A stretch of DNA of 64,000 bases, from contig OZ038313.1 in the NCBI GenBank assembly GCA_964035775.1, positions 22,818,264-22,882,263 of the forward strand. Reading direction: 5' to 3'. Made by a program: the position numbers and the translations under genes. The DNA is from Osedax frankpressi. Lineage: Eukaryota > Annelida > Polychaeta > Sabellida > Siboglinidae. The notes below the pieces were generated by a model that ran no database searches, was not told the origin of the DNA, and saw only the letters and a list, made by a program, of their open reading frames with translations. Position 1 is the first letter of the stretch. Every line of letters begins with the position of its first letter. Positions 38,521-51,898 of this stretch are shown here, one piece after another.

Positions 38521-39733
38521 TATTAGGGATAGCCTTCCCCTATTATATTAAATATAACATTTGGACCTATACTTAAGTTAAGCATGTACATTGGAATATA
38601 TTGGTTAAATATATTATTTAAAGCGTATATGTTGGAATATGATTATATATATCAAAGTTAGAACAGTAATTTTATGTTTTTAAGAAAACACGGGTATTTG
38701 TAGAACTTGGCTTCAAGATTTAGATATAGTGGTGGTATAATATATTCCTTCATAGAAGTAATATAAATATTAAAACGTATTAAAATAAAATGTAAAGATA
38801 ATGAGTTTGTTTAATAAGAAATTATTTATTTAAAATATACATATATTATATAATAAAAATTTAATACACCCAAAATCTACAAATGCAATACTTTGCATAA
38901 TTAAAATCATCGGTTATAATACAGGTTAGTATAAATGATCTTCTCAATTTTAAAGTCGAATTCTTCTGATGTTATCATATTTTATAATTATGTATCGATC
39001 TACGTAAAACAAATATTTTATGTTTTAGAATCTATTTTAAAAAATTCTTTTAGAATTATAATATTATTATTTTCTATAATGAAATGAATATCTAATAAGA
39101 ATACTTTTTAAAAAATATGACTTTGTATGTACATTTTTGAACAATATCGATACATATTTTAACTCCATAACCTTAACCATAACTCCTCGTTAGATTACAT
39201 CGTTAGCTATCTTCTGATTCTATAAAATGGTAAATTATTTCTATTCAAATATATATATATATGATTAATTATAATAATCATGTCAACCTAAATCGAAGGG
39301 ACGTTATATTGTCAGTTTCAATACATGTCACTAATATGAACAATTACTAATATATTGATGCAAAGGATATATTAATTATTTATAAACAAATATAATACAT
39401 AATAATTAAAAACTAACATTTGTATTACATTAAGATGTATTATTAAATTATAATACTATCAACCAAGAATATTAGTAATCTTAGCTTTCAGATTAAATTT
39501 AAAACATTTTTTTTTTGCAAAATATATATTGATATGCATCAAATATTTGTAAACATAACTAATTATAACTTAGAAATTTAATTAACAGTGAAACCTGGTA
39601 TTTAAGTTGATTGGAAACTATAGATTGTATACAATGGATAATCTCCGTATAACTATTATTGTTGATAATAATACATCTGTAATTATGACTATATAAGCTA
39701 GGATTAGTTAAATGTATATGCTTACAATTTTAT
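38521..39733. other. AT-rich non-coding stretch
   Basis: No coding sequence, RNA gene or strong repeat recognised. Confidence 0.5.
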
Positions 39734-39811
39734 ATGAATATCATTAATTTTATAATTATTTATAAATTAATTAAAATTAAACTAATATAGGTATATATAT
39801 ATATATGTAAG

Positions 39812-39854
<43 letters not shown>

Positions 39855-39934
39855 ATGTGTGTTTATATATATATATACCTATATTAGTTTAATGTTAATT
39901 AAATTATAATTAATTATAAAAATAATGATATTCA
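39734..39934. repeat. Fold-back element: inverted repeat arms around a TA/TG microsatellite
   Basis: Left arm from 39734 (ATGAATATCATTAATTTTAT) ends in ACTAATATAGGTATATA; the right arm is its reverse complement ending at 39934, with a few mismatches. Arms are about 70-75 bp and the loop is TA/TG dinucleotides. It resembles a MITE or fold-back element with no internal gene. Confidence 0.85.
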
Positions 39935-40054
39935 TGACTACAAATTCAATGACATATAAGTAATTCAATTATAAGTAATTCAAACACATTTTGATTTTCA
40001 ATTATTTAAAATTGTCTACTACATAATTATAAAAAAATCTAGTATTCACATAAT

Positions 40055-40205
40055 TACCGTCGCCTATAGGCGATATATATATAGTAAGCAATGCGCTTAT
40101 GAAATATAACTGTATAAACGTAATTTATATTTCATATAATAATATAATTCATAAGATTATATAATCGTTTATAATTGTTAAACTTGGACATACATTTTAT
40201 GCTAT
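40055..40205. repeat. Dispersed repeat, copy 1
   Basis: Contains CGCCTATAGGCG (12-bp palindrome), ATGCGCTTATGAAATATAAC and CTATACAGTAAGGTAATA. A second copy is 610 bp downstream. Confidence 0.8.
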
Positions 40206-40223
40206 ACAGTAAGGTAATAACTA

Positions 40224-40259
<36 letters not shown>

Positions 40260-40379
40260 GCGTAAACCCCTTACAAAATGCACCCCAATCCAAATATATC
40301 AGTGAGATATATCATACAATAATTTGAATAATTTATAATAATTTTAGAAAAATATATATAAATTTATTAAAAATATATT

Positions 40380-40958
40380 ATATAAATATTTATTAACGAT
40401 ACTAAGTAAATATAGTGTAACTAGTAACATAATTATGCAACTTTTATGCATAATATAATATATTTTAAATTACATTATTTATAATAATATTTGTTATTTT
40501 CATATATTAAAATTTCATTTTTGTTATTTCAATATATACGTTATGATAATAAAATAAAATACATCTAGTATGTGTATACCGAGAAAATAATCAAATGAAA
40601 ATTAAAATGAGTTATTATTATGTTTAAACATAAATCGTGTTAGCAACATATATACATATATGTATTCACAATAGATACCACCGCCTATATAGTAAACCAT
40701 GCGCTTAAGAAATATAACTGTATAAATGTAATTTATATTTCATAATATAATCCATAAAATTATATAATCGTTTATAATTGTTTAAATTGGACATACACTG
40801 TATGCCATACAGTAAGGTAATATCAACTATTTAGTATTCTATTATCATTTACATCATATTTATCTACGATGTAATTTTCTTTGGGTGTATTTAAATCTGC
40901 AAAATGGGTTTGTTAATTATGTATATTGTTATTTTATGGTAGATAATGTATATATAAG

Positions 40959-40989
<31 letters not shown>

Positions 40990-41172
40990 AGAAGCTTAAT
41001 AAATAAATAAATAAATTTAGTGAAATATATATTATAAATTAGTATATTTATTTTATATAAATATAAATATATGTGTATTATATATACATAATACTAGAAA
41101 TAATAATTAATATTACATTTTTATAACTATAATGTATATCTGTACATCTTATTATACGTTATATAGTGATAG

Positions 41173-41235
<63 letters not shown>

Positions 41236-42600
41236 ATTACGCTTACAAGTGTAAAATACTAACTTACGAGTGGTCGTATCCTATGATATGTGGATCTCGA
41301 AAGTTGAGCCATGGTTGATAATGTAAGAATACATAAAAGAAACAAAATCGGTGATAGAATCCTCCTGTAAATATTGTAATATAATTATATAAAAATAATC
41401 AGAAATTTGCAAATACTGAGTAGTATTCTAATTGTATTTGTATTATATAATATAAAATCAATAATAATAAGTATGTATTATTGGTTATTTAATTTTTTGA
41501 TAGCTGATATTATAAAATGTATAATAAATTAGAATAACAATATTATTATTAATTACTAGCATTATTAACTGTTTGAAAATATAGTAATAATTTAATTGCG
41601 AATATGTAGTTTATATTTGACTCCTACTTGAACATTGAACAATGAATATATTATTTACTTTAGTAAATAGTGTGATAAAGGGGTGTGATATAAACAAATG
41701 CAATTTATAGTGATTCATTATATATGATTGTTAGATTTTTAATTTAAGAGAGTATATTATAAATTTACAAACCTTACATTCGTTATATAACTAATCCTAT
41801 TTTTAGTGAATATACCGTTAACCTCGATAAACCTACTCAGTATTCTAAGTATAATTAGTATCCGTGAGAGAAACTACTGGAAATAAAATATATTGCTATA
41901 TCTATAAATTAATCAAATTTATATTCATTTTTTATATAATCTAGTTTATTATTACCCATTATTATTATAAAAGTATTATTATAATATACATTAAAGTATT
42001 TATATTAATAGATTATATTACAAAGCATATTTATAAGGTCTATTAATATTGATCACATGAAATATAGCTTATTTCAAAAATTCGCTATAAAGCGGGTCAT
42101 ATGAATTATTATATGAATTATTAAAAATGTGATATTATTCTAGTTCATTTTATAATCCTTAATGCTATTAAAATTATTAAGATTCATATAACAATCTACT
42201 TTGGATGCACTATTGCGCATATTTAAAATTAATTTATGATTTATATCATCGGAATAATAAACATGAAAAGTAATAGTAAATATTTCAATACAGATATTGT
42301 ATTAATTAATATTATAATTAGATAATATTAGTTAATATTATATAATAAAATAACAATCTTTAGTATTGGTTATAAAATTGTTATTCATATAGTTATAATA
42401 ACATAACAATTATATTGTCATTTTATTGAATTGATTTTAAAGCAAATATTTATTTGAATAAAACAATTAAAGTAATTGACGGAGTTATAGTTCACATATA
42501 TGGCGTAATGGCGTTCCGGTGTTATGATCTATTAATGGATACATTGATTCTTTCAAATTGATTTACATGTGATTCATTGTACCATGTTTAGTCATTGTAA
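40380..42600. repeat. Q3: old, diverged copy of Q2 and its right flank
   Basis: Collinear islands of similarity to about 33,900-36,600: AAACATAAATCGTGTTAGCAA, ATCTGCAAAATGGGTTTGTT, GAATCCTCCTGTAAATATTG and TGGATACATTGATTC. Far more diverged than Q1 versus Q2, so an older event. Holds TA runs (about 40964-40988 and 41176-41230). Non-coding. Confidence 0.6.
40675..40830. repeat. Dispersed repeat, copy 2
   Basis: Matches 40055-40205 throughout (ATGCGCTTAAGAAATATAAC, CATACAGTAAGGTAATA) with small deletions. The CGCCTATAGGCG palindrome is shortened to CGCCTATA. Confidence 0.8.
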
Positions 42601-42984
42601 ATGTATAAGATGTTACAAATTATTTAATTTATTAGATTTCATTTATAAAATATAAAATATTTCATAAATCATAATATAAATTGTATTAAAAAAATATATA
42701 TATAGTTACTTATATACTAGTAGCTATATATACTTATTATAATTCCTATTAATCAACATGCAATTGTCTAAAGCTTTTCTTAGAATGGATGAATAAATTG
42801 AATATTTAATCCATATAACGTAATGATATATTATAATGTTGATAATAATATATATATTTCTATATAAACAAATACAGGTGTAAATTTACATTAATATTTT
42901 AATATGTAAAATGCATAATTAATTGATATAATTATCTTTTTTTTTATCAAATCAACAGGTATTTGTTTTCAACGGGTATTTGTT

Positions 42985-43197
42985 TTCTTATCTAGTTCTA
43001 TAGTAGTGGTACTATATGGCCAGTACTATTATTATAGTATACCCATGTTTACATTATCGTGTTATAAGTTTAAATGTAAGTTTAAATTTGTGTTTATTTC
43101 TTATCTAGTTCTATAGTAGTGATACTATATGGCCAGTACTATTATTATAGTATACCCATGTCTACATTATCGTGTTATAAGTTTAAATGTAATTTTA
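42985..43197. repeat. Two-copy 113-bp tandem repeat
   Basis: Units start at 42985 and 43098 with TTCTTATCTAGTTCTATAG, nearly identical over 100 bp. Each contains a fold-back made of ATAGTAGTG.TACTAT and AGTACTATTATTATAGTAT. Confidence 0.9.
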
Positions 43198-44424
43198 GCA
43201 AATATTTGATTTAAAATATGGTAATAAATATTGAATAATTCAAACTAATGTGTGATACATTTTTTTTTGATATATTTATATAAAAAAATTATATTTTGAA
43301 CTATTATTGTTATATATAAGTACACACATACACACATACATAACAACTAACTAAAATTATATTTCATCAAATCAAATAATATATTGTCATTGTTAATTAT
43401 TTCAATTGTAGATTATATTCAGTTTATTCTATATTTTACTGGAAGATCATTTTGATAATTTGTACTACTAAATTGGAATTCAATAATAATATCAACCACC
43501 ATGTTCTAATAGAATTAAACATATAAACTGTACTCAATAAATACTAGTGATTCTATCGCAATATAAATTGCGTATATATATAGGATATACATTAGAGAAA
43601 CTCCATCAAAATTCTTTAATTTTTAACTGAAATCATCACGGAGTATACTAATTACATGCTGAATTTGTAATTACACTTATTTTTCAAATAATTGGAACTC
43701 TTTTTCAAATATAATATAATATAAATGTACACAATGTAACTTATTATATATTATTGAACGCATTGTAATTTTATTTATATATTTAATTAGTTCATTATTA
43801 TTCATATTTTAACAAATGGTTTTAAGGTGCTTACAGAAATATACCCATGGAGTAATAATACCATTATTACAATTCTGCACAATTATACATAGAAAGTACC
43901 AACTCATTTCGTTAAAGTCGGTGTTTTCAATAAGCTATATAAATATTCCTATTTATTAAGATATAATAACAATTTCAGTGGTTATTATTATATAAGATTT
44001 CATAGAATAAAATAAACCTCCAAAATTTAGAAATATACTTACATAACAGAAATTACATGTTAAAGTTATACGAAATTCAAATGTATTCGTCAGTCATACT
44101 ATGTTTTACTCTATTATACCAAATAATTAAATTATATACATAAAATAAAAATTTTTTAAATTATTAAATATATTTTTAAATAATAATAATCTTGAATCAA
44201 TTAATGATAACTTATATACAATATTAAATATAGTATATAATACAATCAACATATTATAATGTTAATTTCTTAATAAATATGGGTTAAAAAATATATTTTT
44301 ATTAGATTTCTAGTTTATGAATGATTCTAATAGAAATGTAAGTATTTTTAATAAATATTGATTTATTATGAATTTAAATGTAAAAATAGTGAATAGTTTT
44401 CACTAAAAATAGGAGTTACAAAAA
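43198..44424. other. AT-rich intergenic stretch downstream of PES1
   Basis: No coding sequence. A minus-strand AATAAA (TTTATT at 44362) is placed suitably for PES1 polyadenylation. Confidence 0.5.
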
Positions 44425-47400
44425 CTATTTTGAATTTTTTTTAGCTTTCTTTGCAATCTGTCGATCTTCAGTATCTATAGCTTTCCGTTTTTCTCTTAAG
44501 ATATTAGCTTCTCTAGTTTTTCGCTTTTCTCCATATATCATTTTAGAATATAATTTCTTCTTTTTCTTGGGTATCATCATTTCTTGTAAACGTTTCTCCT
44601 CATTAATATCTCTTTGTTTCTGATCTTTATGAGTAGCCTTTGTTTTCCCTAAAGCCACCGACATTTTTTCCTATATAAAATAGTTACAAAATATTTTAAT
44701 ATTTAAAAATACTATATTATTAAATTTTATAAATACTATTATATAAACTCATGTAAAACAATAATATTACAAATATTTACATTTGTTTATGGTTTGCTAT
44801 ACTATAGGAATTAAATAATATAATTAAAATTAATTAATGTTATATTATAACATATTAAATTTCAGAATATAAATAAAATTTTCAAACTCATGCGAAACAT
44901 AATTATATAAATAATAATTACATTTGTCTATGTTTTGCTACAATATAGGAATTACATATATTAAAATGATATAATTCAAAATTAATAAATGTTATATTAT
45001 AACATATTAAATTCCAGGATATAAATAAAATTTTCAAACTCATGCGAAACATAATTATATAAATAATAATTACATTTGTCTATGTTTTGCTACAATATAG
45101 GAATTAAATATATTAAAATGATATAATTCAAAATTAATAAATGTTATATTATAACATATTAAATTCCAAAATATAAATAAAATTTTCAAACTCATGCGAA
45201 ACATAATTATATAAATAATAATTACATTTGTCTATGTTTTGCTACAATATAGGAATTAAATATATTAAAATGATATAATTCAAAATTAATAAATGTTATA
45301 TTATAACATATTAAATTCCAGGATATAAATTAAATTTTCAAACTCATGCGAAACATAATTATATAAATAATAATTACATTTGTCTATGTTTTGCTACAAT
45401 ATAGGAATTACATATATTAAAATGATATAAGTCAAAATTAATAAATGTTATATTATAACATATTAAATTCCAGGATATAAATAAAATTTTCAAACTCATG
45501 CGAAACATAATTATATAAATAATAATTACATTTGTCTATGTTTTGCTACAATATAGGAATTAAATATATTAAAATGATATAATTAAAAATTAATAAATGT
45601 TATATTATAACATATTAAATTCCAAAATATAAATTAAATTTTCAAACTCATGCGAAACATAATTATATAAATAATAATTACATTTGTCTATGTTTTGCTA
45701 CAATATAGGAATTAAACATATTAAAATGATATAATTCAAAATTAATAAATGTTATATTATAACATATTAAATTCCAGGATATGAATTAAATTTTCAAACT
45801 CATGCGAAACATAATTATATAAATAATAATTACATTTGTCTATGTTTTGCTACAATATAGGAATTAAATATATTAAAATGATATAAGTCAAATTAATTAA
45901 TGTTATATTATAACATATTAAATTCCAGGATATAAATAAAATTTTCAAACTCATGCGAAACATAATTATATAAATAATAATTACATTTGTCTATGTTTTG
46001 CTACAATATAGGAATTAAATATATTAAAATGATATAATTCAAAATTAATAAATGTTATATTATAACATGTTAAATTCCAAAATATAAATTTAATTTTCAA
46101 ACTCATGCGAAACATAATTATATAAATAATAATTACATTTGTCTATGTTTTGCTACAATATAGGAATTAAATATATTAAAATGATATAAGTCAAAATTAA
46201 TAAATGTTATATTATAACATATTAAATTCCAAAATATAAATTAAATTTTCAAACTCATGCGAAACATAATTATATAAATAATAATTACATTTGTCTATGT
46301 TTTGCTACAATATAGGAATTAAATATATTAAAATGATATAGGTCAATTTAATAAATGTTGTATTATAACATATTAAATTCCAGGATAAATAATATTTTCA
46401 AACTCATCCGAAATATAATTATAAATTAATAAATTTTATATTATCATTTTTTATATAAATCATAATTAAATAAATATATTAAAATAATCAAATTTAAATT
46501 AAATAAATAAATAAATATACAGTTAATTCCATAAAATAATATTTATAAATATATTTCTTATATAAAATATCACATTATATCAAATATTAACAGTATTTTT
46601 CTTGATGCCTGCTTTTTTCATTTCATATTCTTTTTCTACATCTGAACCTATTGAGAATATAATATAGTTTTATTTAATTACAAATTTACAGTTGAATATA
46701 ACTATATAACTATATAAAAACTATATAAATAACCTTCATTTGAATCATCATCATCATCAGAAGGTAACATTTTAGAATCACCTTGATCATCCGATTCTAT
46801 TATATTTTCGTCATCTTCATCATCAGATGGCTCTTCTATATGCAGAATATCATTTAGTAGTACTATATTTCAAATAAGATACTCACATTTTGTATTTTGT
46901 AGAAACGAATGAAATAAATTATACCTCTAGGTACAACAAGTGATTTTCCCTCAAGAAGTCTTTGTTTTTCAGGTGGAACATATTCGCCAGTTTCTGTTTC
47001 ATCAACAAAGGGACTAAGATGCGGTGGTAATATTGTATCTGGAAAATAGTCCGATACTGGCAATATTCGTCGTGCATTTATACAGTCAAATACCCATTGA
47101 GGCTGTATATAATACCTATACGATTGCATTAAAATAAATTAATATTAAAAAAATAATAATAGTATATACAAAATATATATAATTTTTATTACCTCGAAAG
47201 ATATTTCTTATCAACATTTGGTCTATCAACTATTTGATGTGTTATGGATTCATCTGTTTCAGTGTATGTAGATCCAACTGAAACTGTGGAATCCCATGAT
47301 ACAACTGCACCAAATGATCTATGTAATGAAATGAGTAAAATAAGAGAATATTATATAAGTATAAGAAATATTCTAGAATAATGAAAATTAAATTATATTA

Positions 47401-50400
47401 ATATAAAATAATTTCTGATAAAACCTCAAAGTAAATGTGAGAGTTTCTCTGGAGATTTCTCGATTTAAAAATACTTTCATATCTTTAAAAAGATTTTGAA
47501 ATTTAATATTTGCAACTTGTGTATCCATAATTGATTTACTTGCATCTCCATCATTTGTTTTCTATAGATAAAGATTCAATAAATCAAAATAATGGAGTAA
47601 TTAATTTAGCAGCAGACAATGTTAGACTTTCCGTTTATTTATATCCAACAATATATAGATATTGATATACCTCATTAGATGCAGGAAATTCATCAATTGC
47701 TTCACAATTTTCTTTCATCGATACCTCTTCTATTTGATCAACATTTGTCAATAAAGATTGAGACAATGCTGATAATCTCTATATTAATATACGGTGAATT
47801 TTAATCAGTATATAATTTAAATGATAAAAAGGATTGAAATATTTCTAAAATTAATTATAATAACCTCACTAATCAAATCTCTTTCTGAACACATCTTAAT
47901 ACCATCACCATCTTTATCAGATATAGAATCATTGCATTCAGCAATCTCAAGCTACAATACATAAATAATTAAAATTAATTTAAAGTTACATTATAATAGG
48001 TGAAACATCATAATGAAATATTATATAACCTTGGGTGGGTAAACCAGTCCGAGGGTATCATATAATTTATAATTAACAAATCCCAATAATGTTGTGTAGA
48101 ATTCAACAAAAGTGGCCATGATTCTATAATCTACATCATTAGGATGCTGTAATTGGTAAAAAAATATATATTCTTAAAATTAATATAAATATACAACATT
48201 GTATTAAAACATTTTAAAATCATCTTAAGGTTAAAATAAGTTTTACTATAAAACAAGTTTTGGGATATTTAAATAAAATATAAATATAATTACAAACTCT
48301 TGTTTATTTTAACTATATCCAAATCAAAATAATATTTTAAAATATTATATAAAATGATGTGTTATATACTGAATATGATTTTTTTTATAAAATACATTAA
48401 AACACATAAACAATATTTATATATTTTAACTATAAATAATTTTTCAATATATTTATATATATTCGATATATACATAAGATGTTATTTAATATTTTCATTC
48501 ACGAAATATTATAATTGATATTAATTGAATACATTATTAATTTTATTAAAATTATTTGGTAACAACTTTTTAAATCAATATTTAAATATTTATATTATTT
48601 TTATAATAAATGAATTTAATATGGCACTAGTTATTGAAACCAAATATATCTATTATATTGTTGATTACATCAATTTCCATTAATCAATAATCATTTTACA
48701 AAATTTAAATATTCTTTAAATCATTTTCTATAATAAATATTCTATGAAAATTTCATTTTTATCAAACATTTTTCTATAATTCTTGCAATTACCCACATGC
48801 ATAATACATACCTTATATCCCCGTTTATGAGGTACAACCCATGTAATAGTTTGATTCATTATTTCTGCTTGATAATAAATTCCCTTGATCGATATAAAAA
48901 CCTTCTTTAAGGATTTTGATGCCATAATATAATGCATAAATTCAACTGTTGAATTAAGTATTCAAATAAATATACAACACAATAATAATCATATTAATAT
49001 CATATTAATAACATATTAAATAATATAAATAAATTTATTTATAAATAAAGTAAATATTTGAAAGCCGATAAGTGTTTAGATATATTATATAATCACTTAT
49101 TTCATATAAATTAAATCCTTATTTTATGTTATTATATCGTCAAATAAATCGTTATTATGTCAAAAATAAATATATCAATCAATATTTTATAAATATTGTG
49201 ATTCAGTAGCTAAATTAAAATTAACTACAATTATTTTTGACAAAGTTATATTTATATCAATATCTTTTTATGCATATGTATTCTTGATCAAATTTGGAAT
49301 TTGGTTAATACTTACAAATTATAATATAAATAAATATTTTGAATTTCAAATTAATTCAACTAATATTTTATATAAAGTTCACATAAATATTTCATAAACA
49401 TCATAAGTAATAAGAAATACAAAATATTTATAAATGAACATTTTTCATACGATAATAATAAAATATATTTATATTTATTATGTTCAAATTAACTAAAAAA
49501 TTTGATTATATGATAATTTATACATACAATTTTAATATTTATTACTAATTAATAATTAGTAATTATAGCAATATATATATTATATTTTTATATATAATTA
49601 ATATCAAAACAATATAAATAATAAAATATAATAAGAACCTGATAGCCTTTGACATAGCTTAATATAATGTAAAGTAGTTTTCTTTGTCATTGGAAATGTT
49701 GCGAATAAGAAACACATGGATAACGTATCTTCAATATCTCTTAGGGCATCAATAAATGTAGGATATCTTTCTCTGACAATATGATCCAACTTATATCTGG
49801 GTTTATTTCTCCTAAGACGTTTAACATCTCCTTTCTCATCTTTACCTACTGCTCGTTTTAATTTCTTGATAAATGACTGTATAAAATAAAGTTTGTATTA
49901 TATTTGGTTAAATAATAAGGAATTAATTAAACAATTAAATTTCAATCTAAACGATATAACAGTGAACTAAATTATCTTTTATAATATATTTATTTAAAAA
50001 TATCTATTAAATAAAATATTGAATTATTTAATATAATCAGTAAGAATTAATTCAAAGAAAATTATATTAAAAGTCTAAAGAATTTAATAATTTTTTTCAG
50101 AAAATTAAAATATAATATAATCTTCATAATAAACGTAATCTTTTAAAGATTTTTCAGTTAGTGAAAATATGTAAAAGATACATCAGCATTTTATTGTATA
50201 GATATTGTAATAAAAGTTAAGACAAGATAAAATGTCAATATAATAAAAAAAAACTAGTATATATTTTAACATTGTCAAATTCAATTATTTATTAAACAAT
50301 TATTTTACAGAAATTTTAATAATATCAGTTATCCTTATCAAATATTTAAAAAAAAACCTTAAATTCACGGAATTTATTTACAATTGGTTCATGTAAAAGA

Positions 50401-51898
50401 TAATTAATATCTTTAACAAGATAGTATGTCTTTGGTGCAGAATTTCCTTTGCCGGCCTTTTTCTTATTTCTTGGTTCATTTGGATAAATTCCCTTTAGAA
50501 TACATAACCTCCTATAATTATTTGTATTTGATAATTCTATTTTATGATTTTTTGTCCTAAATAGTTATATCATATAATTTAATATCATATATCTCATATA
50601 TAAAGATTTATGTTAATTTTACATTACAAATAAATATTATATAAACCTGAAATCTGGTAAAGTTAATTGTAACTTCTTAAGTGCCATATTTCTTGATAAA
50701 TAACATGTAGCTTCTCCAGATCCATACTATAAAATAAATATGATAGTTATAATAATACTAATAATATTAGATTTCTACATTATATTTAATTATAAAATAT
50801 AATATATTATAATATTAATATGTGGGAATTTTATAATATTAATGTGTTGAATATCTATGACTGCTTAATCTAATTGTTATTCTCTTTATTGTTATTCAAA
50901 TACTCATTATGCCAAATTACTACTGTGCTCATACCAATTTGTGTTTTATTTGTATATATCCAATCTATTATACATTTATTATAATAAATATGTATCTTTC
51001 ATGGGAGTTAACAACAATATGATTTTAGAAAAATTGGAAATATTCAGGATCAATTTATAATTTACTATTTTTATTCAAAATTCTTTTGTTATAAACTTTC
51101 TGAACTCTAGTAATTGTAAATAAAATATAAATATGCAAAGTTATTATAAAATATTATTATTGGAGAAAATCAGATATAAGAATGCATAGCTATCATTAAT
51201 TAAAACTCAATAACAACTTATATTATAAAACTATATTTTCAATATTTAGATCAAAATATATTACTAGCTTATTTATAATAATTTTAAATTTCAAACATAT
51301 TAATAGTGATTACATATAAATTTTATAATAAAATAAGGTATATTTGATTTGCAGATTGAATGGGATTATGATATATAATATAAATTTCTCTTAAGAAATA
51401 ATAAATATTTCAAATAATATATATTTTAAATAATTAAGTTTATAATAAAAAATATTAATTAAATGCCGATAAAATATTTATGTTAGATATTTTAAAAATA
51501 CTAATAAAGTTATTATCGGTATGTTAAACTCTACTCCAATTAGCCATGTCATCGAAACATAAATTGTATGAAATTCAGAAAAATAGTAAATGTTTTATTT
51601 ATCTATAATTTACTAAATTATCATGATACTAAACAAAAAATAGATAAAAGAATATTTTCTTAAATGAAGAATCATAATCCGTTTAACTAAATTGTATATC
51701 AAAGTAGATAACATATGTAATATATCATTTTACGGTACTCAAGAATTCAATACAAATTAAGCTTGGTAGATTGATTCACTTTGTCTCAATTTATTAATCT
51801 ATTTTAATATATTTAACCATATAGTATAGAGTAGCAACATATACTTTTTAATAGATATATGATGTAGTAAATACTTTTTTATATTGTTGATTAACCAT
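44425..51898 (-). CDS. PES1: Pescadillo (PES1), 14 exons, complete
   Basis: Minus-strand exons 51898..51875, 50726..50647, 50511..50358, 49876..49639, 48945..48812, 48146..48030, 47951..47865, 47778..47671, 47561..47425, 47318..47193, 47115..46925, 46835..46734, 46647..46592 and 44670..44425 join in phase to 599 residues (human 588). The start exon encodes only MVNQQYKK, matching the family's M...KK before YGSGEAT. The N-terminal domain holds [56 protein letters not shown] and [25 protein letters not shown] domain (about residues 335-430) has [17 protein letters not shown] and [15 protein letters not shown]. Next come [10 protein letters not shown], an acidic segment (466-500) and a basic tail with KRLQEMMI and [15 protein letters not shown]1 works with BOP1 and WDR12 in the nucleolus in 60S ribosome assembly. 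Its last intron (1.9 kb) is mostly satellite repeat, and intron 1 is 1.1 kb. No damage is seen. Confidence 0.97.
44735..46430. repeat. 152-bp satellite array in the last PES1 intron
   Basis: Core TTCAAACTCATGCGAAACAT recurs at 44881, 45033, 45185, 45337, 45489, 45641, 45793, 45944, 46096 and 46248, a period of 152 bp (once 151), with degenerate copies at about 44741 and 46397. Central units are almost identical; both edge units are diverged, as expected for unequal exchange. Each unit has a near-palindrome ATGTTATATTATAACAT. The array fills nearly the whole intron between exons 46592 and 44670. Confidence 0.97.
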
